Origin: Lachnospiraceae bacterium YSD2013
Lineage (GTDB): Bacteria; Bacillota; Clostridia; Lachnospirales; Lachnospiraceae
Assembly (NCBI GenBank): GCA_900100895.1
Contig: FMTX01000011.1
Location: 1 to 64,000 of the forward strand
DNA: 64,000 nucleotides
Reading direction: 5' to 3'
A program made the translations under genes and the position numbers. The notes beneath the pieces were generated by a model. It was given only the letters and a program-made list of their open reading frames with translations. It searched no databases and had not been told where the DNA came from. Shown one piece after another: positions 17,193 to 25,394 of this stretch (positions are counted from its first letter, which is position 1; every line of letters begins with the position of its first letter).

Positions 17193-17390
17193 ATGGCAGA
17201 AAAAAAACAGGTGCCATTAAGGCTCAACGAAAATCTTTATAATGCACTTGCCAAGTGGGCAGAAGATGACTTTCGCTCGGTTAACGGGCAGATAGAGTAT
17301 CTTCTTACCGAGTGTGTCAAGCAGCGTAAAAAGAACGGTAAATATGTTGGGGAAGATATCGATGCACCATTAGACATTGATATAAGCTAG
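17193..17390 (+). CDS. Small Arc/ribbon-helix-helix-like protein
   Basis: A 65-residue protein with a short strand VPLRLNE followed by two helices ending NGQIEYLLTECVKQRKK, the pattern of an Arc/MetJ DNA-binding dimer. It lies 21 bases downstream of the SPFH gene, and a similar small gene often accompanies SPFH genes in Clostridia. It could repress its own operon through the tandem palindromes near 13787, or dock on the SPFH protein; both are inference. Confidence 0.75.
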   Translation: MAEKKQVPLRLNENLYNALAKWAEDDFRSVNGQIEYLLTECVKQRKKNGKYVGEDIDAPLDIDIS

Positions 17391-17402
17391 GGGGACACTG
17401 AC

Positions 17403-17891
17403 ATGAAAAATCGCGAGTTTTTAAGACCCGGTCACAGGATTGCAGTGATAGTATCGTTTATCATTTTGCTGGTAAGCCTTATTCTTGCAATCGTTCTGGC
17501 TGCTACTACCGAGGGAGAGATTCCAACACATTTTGACTTCTTTGGAGAGATTGATGCGTATGGCTCACCTTGGACAGCGGTTTTACTTCCCGCGATTATG
17601 CTCTTAACCAATCTTGGCTCGCTTGCAATTATAGCACTCGTACCAATCAGTTCATGGAATATGCCTGCCAAGATTACAGACGCCAACAGACCGTTTGTAT
17701 ACAATGACGCGCTCTGGACGGTAGTTATTACGATGCTTACGATGTCGCTTATTGCGCTTGTCGGCACGATATTCATGTTCTTTGTCCACAAAGGCTTCGG
17801 AATAGCCGTAACGGCCGTTCTGGCAGTGGGAATTATCATGATGGCAGTGTTTCTTGTTAAGAGTGTGATAGACTCGAAAAGATACGTATAA
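17403..17891 (+). CDS. DUF1648 (SdpI-like) membrane protein
   Basis: A 162-residue protein with four membrane helices and the DUF1648 signature IPTHFDFFGEIDAYGS (about residues 40-55) after the first helix. DUF1648 occurs alone or at the N-terminus of SdpI, the immunity protein against the SdpC toxin of Bacillus. It sits 12 bases after the ribbon-helix-helix gene with a GGGGGA ribosome site. A role in envelope protection is suggested by the SdpI link and the neighbouring YhfC gene. Confidence 0.8.
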   Translation: MKNREFLRPGHRIAVIVSFIILLVSLILAIVLAATTEGEIPTHFDFFGEIDAYGSPWTAVLLPAIMLLTNLGSLAIIALVPISSWNMPAKITDANRPFVYNDALWTVVITMLTMSLIALVGTIFMFFVHKGFGIAVTAVLAVGIIMMAVFLVKSVIDSKRYV

Positions 17892-17903
17892 AGAGGAAAA
17901 TAT

Positions 17904-18743
17904 ATGGAAGAAATATACAATAAACTTCAAACGGTAACGGTGCCGAGTGCATCGATAGCTTGTATGATCATTTCCGGATTGCTCTCTGTAGCGGTTCCGG
18001 TACTTATCGCAATATACTTGCGAAAGAAATATAACTGCAATCTTAAGTGCTTCCTCATAGGAGCGCTTGTGTGGATAGTGTTCGCCAAGATTCTTGAGGC
18101 TGCCGTGCACTACGTAGTGCTGTTTATAAGCCCCGCCGGTGCGACCATTCAGGGCAACATTTGGCTGTATGCTTTGTACGGCGGATTGATGGCAGGCCTT
18201 TTTGAAGAAGTGGGCAGATTTGTCGGAATGCACTATTTCCTTAAGGACTGCAGAGACAACGACCGTAACAGCCTGATGTACGGAGCGGGTCACGGCGGTA
18301 TGGAAGCCATTATAGCGGTTGGCCTCATCATGTTACAGAATATAGCCGTCAGTCTGCAGATTAACAACAGAGCATTGGGCCCCTCATATGAAGTGCTTAA
18401 GACGCTTCCCGAAGAACAGGGTATAGCTTCTTTGAACAGTCTGTTTCAGCTTGTTGACACAGAGCCGTACGTATTTTTGATGGGCATGGTTGAAAGAATC
18501 CCCGCTATAGCATTCCACATTGCGCTTAGCATACTCGTATGGAAAGCGGTCAAAGAAAGCAAGGTGCTTTATCTTATTCTTGCAATCTTTTTCCACTTCT
18601 TGCTGGATGCGGCAACGATTCTTGTGGCAGACGCCGTCGACAATATTGTCTTGATTGAAGGATTTATCTACGCGATGTCGGCAATACTTATTTGCGTGAT
18701 TGTTCTTTTGACGAGAAAGAAAAAAGAAGTGACAACAACATAA
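17904..18743 (+). CDS. YhfC family intramembrane metalloprotease-like protein
   Basis: A 279-residue polytopic protein with about seven helices. The key motifs are FEEVGRFVGMHYF (about residues 96-108), GAGHGGMEAIIAVG (about 131-144) and a late FHFLLDAATIL. The paired Glu, the His-rich centre and the last His match the YhfC family, distantly related to the CPBP/Abi intramembrane proteases that often act in bacteriocin immunity. It is the last gene of the operon, 12 bases after the DUF1648 gene, and is followed by a terminator. Protease activity is inferred from conserved residues. Confidence 0.88.
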   Translation: MEEIYNKLQTVTVPSASIACMIISGLLSVAVPVLIAIYLRKKYNCNLKCFLIGALVWIVFAKILEAAVHYVVLFISPAGATIQGNIWLYALYGGLMAGLFEEVGRFVGMHYFLKDCRDNDRNSLMYGAGHGGMEAIIAVGLIMLQNIAVSLQINNRALGPSYEVLKTLPEEQGIASLNSLFQLVDTEPYVFLMGMVERIPAIAFHIALSILVWKAVKESKVLYLILAIFFHFLLDAATILVADAVDNIVLIEGFIYAMSAILICVIVLLTRKKKEVTTT

Positions 18744-18753
18744 AGCAAAAAGG

Positions 18754-18780
18754 CCCGGGGTATTAAGCCCCGGGTCATTT
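18754..18780 (+). terminator. Terminator of the ABC-SPFH operon
   Basis: CCCGGGG (18754-18760) pairs with CCCCGGG (18768-18774), followed by TCATTT. The stem is strong, the T-run short. Confidence 0.75.
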
Positions 18781-18801
18781 AAAAAATAAACAGAAAATAA
18801 A

Positions 18802-18827
18802 CTTTAATAAACTTTACTAAATTAAAG
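18802..18827. repeat. Inverted repeat upstream of the MacA-like gene
   Basis: CTTTAAT (18802-18808) and ATTAAAG (18821-18827). It lies in an AT-rich 130-base leader where no clear -35/-10 pair can be picked, and could be an operator or weak hairpin. Confidence 0.35.
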
Positions 18828-18908
18828 TCTCAAAGTCTTGCGCGCAGACTTAATAAGAAATATCTTAATAGAGAACTGATTGGCAACAACACATTTTGGA
18901 GAGAGAAA

Positions 18909-20495
18909 ATGAACTTTTTTAAGAAGCACAAAAAAGGACTGATTATCCTTACCGTAATCGTCCTCGTAATCGGCGGAATAGTGGTATGGTTCAAATCCGC
19001 CATGAAGAAGGGCATGGAGATGATCAATGCTGCCATGGCCAATGAAATTGTTACTGCGGAGAAGCGTGACATAGTAAGTGTAGTATCCGCAACAGGTAAG
19101 ATTACCAGTATTGATTCAAGAAGCATTACATCTACCGCAACCGGCGCGAAGGTGCTTGAGGTTAAAGTACTTGAAGGCGACGAGGTCAAAGAAGGCGACG
19201 TCATTGCAATTCTTGACGCATCTTCCTACGAAGAGAATCTTGCAAATCTCGAAGACAGCCTTAACAATTCCAAAAAATCAAATAACTTAAGCATTTCTTC
19301 AGCAAAGCGTCAGCTTGATGAAACGGTCGCAAGTACTAATGCATCCAACGACAAGTACAACACACAGGTAGCCGACCTTGAGAAGAAGCTTGAGGACTAC
19401 AAGAATTTAAAGGAGCAATCTTTAAATCTTTACAAGCAGGCAGTAGCTGACAGAGCCGCTGCGCAGGCTGCGTACGAACAGGCGCTTAAAGCACTTACAA
19501 CTCCGGCAGCTCCTGCAACACCCACAACTCCCGATAACAGTACATCGGGTAATGATACATCTGGTAATGATACATCAGGCAATGCTCCGGCTCAGACACA
19601 GCCCGCACCCGATGTAACGGCTCTGTTACAAACGTATAATGCAGCTCAGGCCAACGAAGCTACCCGCTTAAGCAACTATAACACCATTGTTGCTCAGTAT
19701 GAGGCTACCGAGACATCTCTTAACAACATGAAAGACACCCGTGACGAGATGAAGCGTAACAGTGATGCAAGTGTAGCCGCAAGGCAGGATGCACTTTCAA
19801 GCGCTAAGATCCAGTCTAACTCAGCCACTACAAGCGTAGAGTCACAGATTGATGCGGTTAAAGATCAGATAGAAAGCTGTACCGTTACGGCACCCATCGA
19901 CGGTGTTGTGACCTCCCTCGGAGTAACAGAAGGCTCGCAGTACGCAGGCACAGCTATTGCGGTTATTGAGGACGTAAGCTCCTATGAAATCACTGCGGAA
20001 ATAGATGAGTACGATATCGGCGCCGTTAAGAAAGGTCAGAAAGTCGTTATTAAGACCAACGGTACCGGCGACGCAGAGCTTGAAGGCATAGTAAAGTCTG
20101 TAGCGCCCAGAGCATCAATCGGAGCAGGCGGCGTCACTTACAAGGTAGTTATCTCGGTACTTACCAAGAACGACCTCTTAAAGCTTGACATGACAGCCAA
20201 GTTAAGCATCGTTCTCGAAGAAGCCAAGAACACACTTACCGTTCCCTACGACGCTGTAGAGACCGACGATGACGGCAAGGAATACGTTAACGTGGTAGAC
20301 GGCAAGGACGCTTCTAACCTTCCCATTACTCACAAAGTATACGTAACCACAGGCGTTACCAGCGCATATTATGTAGAGATTCTTTCCGGCGATTTGAAAG
20401 AAGGCGACGAAGTAACCGTAGAGCGCGAGAACACAGGTACATTTGACTTTAACACTATCTTTGGAGTTAACGGTAACGAGACCGACGGAATGTAG
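18909..20495 (+). CDS. HlyD/MacA-like membrane fusion subunit of an efflux system
   Basis: A 528-residue adaptor anchored by one N-terminal helix (about residues 10-28) with the rest outside. Order: N-terminal biotinyl-lipoyl half (ATGAKVLEVKVLEGDEVKEG), a long coiled-coil hairpin (about 110-330) broken by a Pro/Thr/SGNDT linker, the second lipoyl half (TVTAPIDGVVTSLGVTEG), then beta-barrel and membrane-proximal domains. It precedes an ATPase and a MacB-type permease, so it should form a tripartite-like exporter without an outer-membrane channel, as in Gram-positive YknXYZ. Its ribosome site is GGAGAGAG, 3 bases before ATG. Confidence 0.92.
   Translation: MNFFKKHKKGLIILTVIVLVIGGIVVWFKSAMKKGMEMINAAMANEIVTAEKRDIVSVVSATGKITSIDSRSITSTATGAKVLEVKVLEGDEVKEGDVIAILDASSYEENLANLEDSLNNSKKSNNLSISSAKRQLDETVASTNASNDKYNTQVADLEKKLEDYKNLKEQSLNLYKQAVADRAAAQAAYEQALKALTTPAAPATPTTPDNSTSGNDTSGNDTSGNAPAQTQPAPDVTALLQTYNAAQANEATRLSNYNTIVAQYEATETSLNNMKDTRDEMKRNSDASVAARQDALSSAKIQSNSATTSVESQIDAVKDQIESCTVTAPIDGVVTSLGVTEGSQYAGTAIAVIEDVSSYEITAEIDEYDIGAVKKGQKVVIKTNGTGDAELEGIVKSVAPRASIGAGGVTYKVVISVLTKNDLLKLDMTAKLSIVLEEAKNTLTVPYDAVETDDDGKEYVNVVDGKDASNLPITHKVYVTTGVTSAYYVEILSGDLKEGDEVTVERENTGTFDFNTIFGVNGNETDGM
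19541..19585 (+). repeat. 15-base tandem repeats encoding SGNDT
   Basis: Three near-identical 15-base units (TCGGGTAATGATACA and variants) encode Ser-Gly-Asn-Asp-Thr in the loop of the adaptor coiled coil. The near identity suggests recent duplication or slippage. Confidence 0.85.
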
Positions 20496-20503
20496 GAGCG
20501 ATG

Positions 20504-21250
20504 ATGGAAGATAAAAAGAAAATTATTGACATGAAAGGCATCGTCAAGAAATTCTTTATCGGTACTCCCAATGAACTTGCCGCTCTCGGCGGCGTGGACA
20601 TAACGGTCTACGAAGGAGAATTCGTAGCAATCGTGGGAGCATCGGGCTCGGGTAAATCGACCCTTATGAATATTATCGGGTCACTCGACCGCCCCACCGA
20701 AGGCACCTATTTCCTCGACGGAATAAATGTTACCGAAAGTAAAGACGATGAACTTTCAAAAATTAGAAACAGAAAAGTAGGTTTTGTATTCCAGACCTAC
20801 AATTTAATAGCCAAGACCAATGCTCTTAAGAACGTGGAAATGCCTATGTTATACGCAGGCATGAGCCGTGGCAAGCGTGCCGCAAGAGCCGCAGAGCTTC
20901 TTAAAATTGTCGGCATGGGCGAAAGAATGAAGCACCTCCCCGAAGAACTCTCCGGCGGACAGAAGCAGCGTGTGGCAATAGCAAGAGCCATGGCCAACGA
21001 CCCGGCGATAATCCTTGCGGATGAGCCTACAGGTGCTCTTGATTCTCAGACCGGCCGCTTAGTTATGGACATATTCCACAAGCTTCATAAGGAGCAGGGT
21101 AAGACCATAGTTTTAATCACACACTCCCCCGAACTTGCCGAAGAATGTGAGCGTATCATAACCTTGAAGGACGGCCATGTAGTAGGTGAGAGAGCGGGCA
21201 GTGGCGCACCTGCTTTTGCGACGGCTAAAGAGGAGGTGAGCGTGTCATGA
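20504..21250 (+). CDS. MacB/LolD-type ABC transporter ATPase
   Basis: A 248-residue ATPase with Walker [11 protein letters not shown]-loop VFQTYNL, signature [14 protein letters not shown], Walker [12 protein letters not shown] and an H-loop in ITHSPE. The LolD/MacB family is recognised by the long LSGGQKQR segment and the GALD motif. ATG 20504 is preferred to ATG 20501 because AGGAG then lies 5 rather than 2 bases upstream. Its TGA overlaps the permease ATG. Confidence 0.95.
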   Translation: MEDKKKIIDMKGIVKKFFIGTPNELAALGGVDITVYEGEFVAIVGASGSGKSTLMNIIGSLDRPTEGTYFLDGINVTESKDDELSKIRNRKVGFVFQTYNLIAKTNALKNVEMPMLYAGMSRGKRAARAAELLKIVGMGERMKHLPEELSGGQKQRVAIARAMANDPAIILADEPTGALDSQTGRLVMDIFHKLHKEQGKTIVLITHSPELAEECERIITLKDGHVVGERAGSGAPAFATAKEEVSVS

Positions 21251-22539
21251 CGATGTTTTTTGAAAACGTAAGACTTGCTTTTACCAGCCTTATGGCCAAT
21301 AAGATGCGTGCGCTTCTTACGATGCTTGGCATAATAATCGGTATTTCATCGGTTATTGCGATTATGACGGTCGGTAACTCCCTTACCATTCAGGTGACGG
21401 ACTCCATGTCCACCATGGGAGCCAATAACATAAACGTTTATCTTGTCCCCAGAGAAGCCGAGACGGAGACCACCGAGGAAGGATACGTATTTAAGAGCGA
21501 TTCGCAGACCGCGGTTAATCTTCGCGAAAGCGACTATATTTCGGATGATATGGTTAAGAATCTTTGCGACACATATCCCGAAGAAATATATGCAATTTCA
21601 GCTACGAGCTCCGCAGGCTCCGGACAGGTACTTGACGGCAAGAAATATGCCAATGTTACACTGACAGGTGTCAGCATGGGCGAATTCGTGGCAAGTAATG
21701 TGAAATTGTCGTCGGGCAGGTTCTTTTACGAATCGGAGATGGAGAAGGGACTGATGCTCGGACTTATATCCGACAAAGCGGTAAACAACCTTTATGACGG
21801 TGACGAAGAAGCCGCGCTGGGCGATACGGTTAACGTATACATTGGAGACAAGTTCTATCAGGTCACAATCGTAGGCGTTTACAAGTACGAAAGAAACGCC
21901 ATGATGTTCTCCATGACTGCGGACAAGGACTTAAATACCAACCTTTATATCCCCTTAAGAGCGGCCAAAGAAATTACGCATAACGACGGCTACGTTAACT
22001 TCACGATTGTTACGTCGGCGGGCGTGGATGCGGATCAATTCGCAAGTAAGGTCGACAGCTTCTTTACGTCATATTATCGCAATAACAAAAATTTTGAAGT
22101 TACTGCATTCAGCCTTGCATCGGTGGTAGAGACCATGTCCACCATGATGGGCTCGATTACCAAGGCAATAGCGATAGTAGCCGGTATAGCGCTTCTTGTA
22201 GGCGGTATCGGTGTTATGAATATAATGCTTGTATCCATTACGGAGCGTACCCGTGAAATCGGCACCAGAAAGGCCCTCGGAGCACCTAACAGCTCCATCC
22301 GCATGCAGTTTATCGTGGAAGCGGTTGTTATCTGTATTGTGGGCGGTATCATCGGTATTATCATCGGTGTTACGGCAGGAGTACTTCTTGCCAATGCCCT
22401 CGGAACTCCCGCTGTACCTTCGGCATTCAGCATTGTACTGAGTCTTTCTTTCTCCATGGCAATCGGCGTATTCTTCGGATACTACCCCGCCAACAAAGCA
22501 GCCAAGATGGACCCCATCGAAGCGCTCAGATACGAATAA
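21247..22539 (+). CDS. MacB-like ABC transporter permease
   Basis: A 430-residue permease with one N-terminal membrane helix, an extracellular MacB periplasmic core domain (about residues 45-280), and three C-terminal helices. FtsX-family motifs are clear: LGIIIGISSVIAIMTVGNS, then GIGVMNIMLVSITERTREIG and RKALGAP. The start ATG overlaps the preceding stop (ATGA) with GGAGGTGA upstream. It uses ATP binding to drive conformational change and expel substrates through the adaptor, by analogy with MacB and YknZ. Substrate is unknown. Confidence 0.94.
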   Translation: MTMFFENVRLAFTSLMANKMRALLTMLGIIIGISSVIAIMTVGNSLTIQVTDSMSTMGANNINVYLVPREAETETTEEGYVFKSDSQTAVNLRESDYISDDMVKNLCDTYPEEIYAISATSSAGSGQVLDGKKYANVTLTGVSMGEFVASNVKLSSGRFFYESEMEKGLMLGLISDKAVNNLYDGDEEAALGDTVNVYIGDKFYQVTIVGVYKYERNAMMFSMTADKDLNTNLYIPLRAAKEITHNDGYVNFTIVTSAGVDADQFASKVDSFFTSYYRNNKNFEVTAFSLASVVETMSTMMGSITKAIAIVAGIALLVGGIGVMNIMLVSITERTREIGTRKALGAPNSSIRMQFIVEAVVICIVGGIIGIIIGVTAGVLLANALGTPAVPSAFSIVLSLSFSMAIGVFFGYYPANKAAKMDPIEALRYE

Positions 22540-22544
22540 TAAAA

Positions 22545-22575
22545 ACGCCTTCCTCATACAGGGGAAGGCGTTCTT
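22545..22575. terminator. Bidirectional terminator between macB-like and YitT genes
   Basis: ACGCCTTCC (22545-22553) pairs with GGAAGGCGT (22563-22571). Plus-strand tail TCTTGCTTTT, minus-strand tail TTTTATTATT, so it can serve both convergent genes. Confidence 0.85.
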
Positions 22576-22592
22576 GCTTTTGCCGGTAATAT

Positions 22593-23453
22593 TTAGTTGA
22601 ATCCTCTGAATCCCTTACCGATTATCTCACTGCTGTTGGTAATCATGATAAATGAATTCGGGTGGTTGTGGCGCACGTAGTTACGAAGCATGACTGCCTG
22701 ACTGCGTCTCATGACGGAGAGGATAACGGTCTTCTCGCTGTGAGCGTAAGCGCCTTCGGCCTTGAATACGGTGGCGCTTTTACCAAGCACGTCGGTGATG
22801 TATTTGCAAATCGGCTCGGGGTCGTCGCAGATAATCGTAAAGTATTTGCAAAGGTTGATATTTTCAATTACCTGGTCGATTACAAGGGACTTGGCCATAA
22901 GTCCGGTAAATGCGAAGAGACCGGTGGTAACATCGAATACGAAACAAGCACAAATCGTAATACTCAAATCTACGAAGAAGAGAGCGGTACCGATGTTGAA
23001 ACTTGTGTACTTCTTAACTATCATCGCAACAATATCCGTTCCGCCACCGCTTGCACCGCGGTTAAAGAAAATCGCCGCGCCTACGGAAGGTAAGATAATT
23101 GCGAAGATAAGCTCAAGTACAGGCTGATCGGTAAGCGGCCCGTCCATCGGGAAAACATGCTCCATAAGCTCAAGCAGGAGCGAGTTAAGCATACTTACAT
23201 ATACGGTCTTAACACCGAAACTTTTGCCTAAGAATATAAAACCCAGTACCAATAACGCTACGTTGATAATAAGGTTATAGGTGGCGGGGGTTAAGCTTCC
23301 GATCTTGGCTAAAATCATGGCAATGCCCGTAACTCCGCCGAAGGTAAAGTTGTTCGGAAACTTAAATACATATACGCCGATATCAAGAATAATCGTGCCG
23401 ACTGTCAGCCAGATGTAATCTACGATTTCGACGTTTCTTTCACTTTTTGTCAT
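22593..23453 (-). CDS. YitT family membrane protein (DUF161 + DUF2179)
   Basis: A 286-residue protein with five to six N-terminal helices (family glycine motifs NFTFGGVTGIAMIL and FFNRGASGGGTDIVAMIV) and a C-terminal cytoplasmic DUF2179 domain (about residues 205-286, with DVLGKSATVFKAEGAYAHSEK). YitT proteins are widespread in Firmicutes and their transported substrate is unknown. The gene is convergent with the macB-like gene and divergent from the symporter gene. Confidence 0.92.
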   Translation of the reverse strand: MTKSERNVEIVDYIWLTVGTIILDIGVYVFKFPNNFTFGGVTGIAMILAKIGSLTPATYNLIINVALLVLGFIFLGKSFGVKTVYVSMLNSLLLELMEHVFPMDGPLTDQPVLELIFAIILPSVGAAIFFNRGASGGGTDIVAMIVKKYTSFNIGTALFFVDLSITICACFVFDVTTGLFAFTGLMAKSLVIDQVIENINLCKYFTIICDDPEPICKYITDVLGKSATVFKAEGAYAHSEKTVILSVMRRSQAVMLRNYVRHNHPNSFIMITNSSEIIGKGFRGFN

Positions 23454-23537
23454 AAGGAATACCCTCTTAATCTAAACTCCACAGAAGATATTATCATATT
23501 TGAATTAAAAAGAAAGACCCTTTTTTGACTGACACTG

Positions 23538-23566
23538 TTGACAATTTTGGGAGTAACGTTTATTAT
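23538..23566 (+). promoter_or_regulatory. Promoter of the sodium:solute symporter gene
   Basis: TTGACA (23538-23543), a 17-base spacer and TATTAT (23561-23566), a near-consensus sigma-A promoter. Confidence 0.8.
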
Positions 23567-23587
23567 ACTAATGTGCTTTAAAGCGGT

Positions 23588-23602
23588 AAAGCGTTACGCT
23601 TT
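23588..23602. promoter_or_regulatory. Palindrome AAAGCG-TTA-CGCTTT in the symporter leader
   Basis: A perfect 6+6 inverted repeat about 22 bases after the -10, well placed for a repressor. A second leader hairpin (CATAAC...GTTATG, about 23619-23638) abuts the ribosome site GGGGAGG and could modulate translation. Confidence 0.5.
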
Positions 23603-23653
23603 TAATCACTAAAGTTTACATAACAACATAATGTTATGGGGAGGAACACTCAA

Positions 23654-25192
23654 ATGGTCAGCAAAATTATAATGCTCGTGATTTTCTTTGCCGTAATGAT
23701 CGGTGTGGGCGTGTACACACGTAAGGCCGCTACCGACGTTAACGGTTTCGTACTCGGAGGAAGAAGCGTAGGTCCCTGGCTTACGGCTTTTGCTTACGGA
23801 ACTTCTTATTTCTCCGCGGTTGTATTCGTAGGATATGCCGGACAGTTCGGTTACAAATACGGTCTTTCATCCACATGGATCGGTATCGGTAACGCACTCA
23901 TCGGTTCACTTCTTGCATGGGTTATTCTCGGTCGTCGTACCAGAGTTATGAGTAAGCATCTTAACTCCGCCACAATGCCCGATTTCCTCGGTAAGCGCTA
24001 TCACTCCAAGGCCATCAGAATCGTGGCTGCGCTTATTTCCTTTATTTTCCTGATTCCTTACACCGCATCGGTTTACAACGGATTGTCAAGACTTTTCGGA
24101 ATGGCTTTCAACGTTCCTTACAGTGTATGTGTAATCGTTATGGCGGTTCTTACAGGAGTATACGTAATCCTCGGCGGTTACATGGCTACGGCCGTTAACG
24201 ACTTCATTCAGGGTATCATCATGTTATTCGGTATTGCAGCTGTTGTTGTAGCTGTAATCAACGGTAACGGCGGTTTCTTTGAGGCTTACAAGAACCTTTC
24301 ACAGATTCCTTGCGAGAACGCAGTGGTAGACGGGCTTAACGGTGCATACGTATCCTTCTTCGGACCTGACCCGGTTAACCTTCTCGGAGTTGTAATCCTT
24401 ACATCTCTCGGTACCTGGGGACTTCCTCAGATGGTTCAGAAGTTCTACGCCATCAAGGATGAGAAGGCAATAAGACGCGGCACCATCATTTCCACATTCT
24501 TTGCAGTAATTGTGGCAGGCGGATGTTACTTCCTCGGCGGTTTTGGTCGTCTCGCCGACGTATCGGCAATTACCAATGCAGACGGTGGCGTGGTATACGA
24601 TGCTATCATTCCTACGATGTTAAGCAAGCTTCCCGATTTGCTAATCGGTATCGTGGTTGTGCTTGTTCTTTCGGCATCAATGTCCACACTTTCAAGCCTG
24701 GTACTTACATCAAGCTCCACGCTTACACTTGACCTTATCAAAGACAATTTCGTTAAGAAGATGGACGAGAAGAGACAGCTTCTTATCATGCGTATATTTA
24801 TCGTAGTATTCATAGTTATTTCGGTTATCATTGCAATGGATCCTCCCACTTTCATTGCTCAGCTCATGGGTATCTCATGGGGTGCTCTTGCAGGCGCGTT
24901 CTTGGCTCCCCTCCTTTACGGCTTGTACTGGAAGGGCGTCACAAGAGCGGGTGTCTGGGCCGGCTTTATCAGTGCGGTAGGCTTCACCATCGCCAACATG
25001 TACGGCAAGTGGACTTCTCCCATCAACGCCGGCGCAATCGCCATGATTGCAGGTCTTGTGGTCGTACCGCTTGTATCCCTCATTACGCCTAAGCTTGACA
25101 AGGGCGAGATTGATTTTTCTTTTACCTGCTACGAGAAAAAGAAAGTCGTGGAAGAGAAGATTGCGCTTCCCGAAGACGTGGTTCAGGACTGA
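23654..25192 (+). CDS. Sodium:solute symporter family protein (SSS)
   Basis: A 512-residue transporter with about 13 helices. ATG 23654 is 9 bases after GGGGAGG; an earlier ATG at 23636 has no site. Family signatures include VGVYTRKAATDVNGFVLGGR, SYFSAVVFVGYAGQFGYKYG, TWGLPQMVQKFYAIKDEKA and the Na2-site region SASMSTLSSLVLTSSSTL. SSS carriers take up sugars, proline, pantothenate or other acids with sodium. The substrate is not decided by sequence here. It is a single-gene transcript with its own promoter and terminator. Confidence 0.94.
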   Translation: MVSKIIMLVIFFAVMIGVGVYTRKAATDVNGFVLGGRSVGPWLTAFAYGTSYFSAVVFVGYAGQFGYKYGLSSTWIGIGNALIGSLLAWVILGRRTRVMSKHLNSATMPDFLGKRYHSKAIRIVAALISFIFLIPYTASVYNGLSRLFGMAFNVPYSVCVIVMAVLTGVYVILGGYMATAVNDFIQGIIMLFGIAAVVVAVINGNGGFFEAYKNLSQIPCENAVVDGLNGAYVSFFGPDPVNLLGVVILTSLGTWGLPQMVQKFYAIKDEKAIRRGTIISTFFAVIVAGGCYFLGGFGRLADVSAITNADGGVVYDAIIPTMLSKLPDLLIGIVVVLVLSASMSTLSSLVLTSSSTLTLDLIKDNFVKKMDEKRQLLIMRIFIVVFIVISVIIAMDPPTFIAQLMGISWGALAGAFLAPLLYGLYWKGVTRAGVWAGFISAVGFTIANMYGKWTSPINAGAIAMIAGLVVVPLVSLITPKLDKGEIDFSFTCYEKKKVVEEKIALPEDVVQD

Positions 25193-25212
25193 TAGAAATG
25201 CAAGTAAATTGC

Positions 25213-25244
25213 GGACTGCCGTTACTATGCGGCAGTCCTTTTTT
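25213..25244 (+). terminator. Intrinsic terminator of the symporter gene
   Basis: GGACTGCCG (25213-25221) pairs with CGGCAGTCC (25230-25238), followed by six T. Confidence 0.92.
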
Positions 25245-25307
25245 GTGCTATAATAACTCAGTGTGTTTAAGCCCGTCATATTAAGAAATATTTAAGAGAT
25301 TTTGACT

Positions 25308-25335
25308 TTGTAACAGCGTTTTATTTTTGTAATAT
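25308..25335 (+). promoter_or_regulatory. Probable promoter of the glycosyltransferase operon
   Basis: TTGTAA (25308-25313), a 16-base spacer and TAATAT (25330-25335). An alternative -10, TATGAT (25333-25338), has a poor 19-base spacer. Confidence 0.45.
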
Positions 25336-25351
25336 GATAAAAAAGCGGGTA

Positions 25352-25373
25352 GTCTGCGTGGCAGACCTTTTTT
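25352..25373 (+). terminator. Terminator-like hairpin in the 5' leader of the polysaccharide gene
   Basis: GTCTGC (25352-25357), loop GTG, GCAGAC (25361-25366), then C and six T. It lies between the promoter and the TTG start at 25395, so it could act as an attenuator of the operon. Confidence 0.6.
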
Positions 25374-25394
25374 GGCACAAGGAGTGAATGCGAA

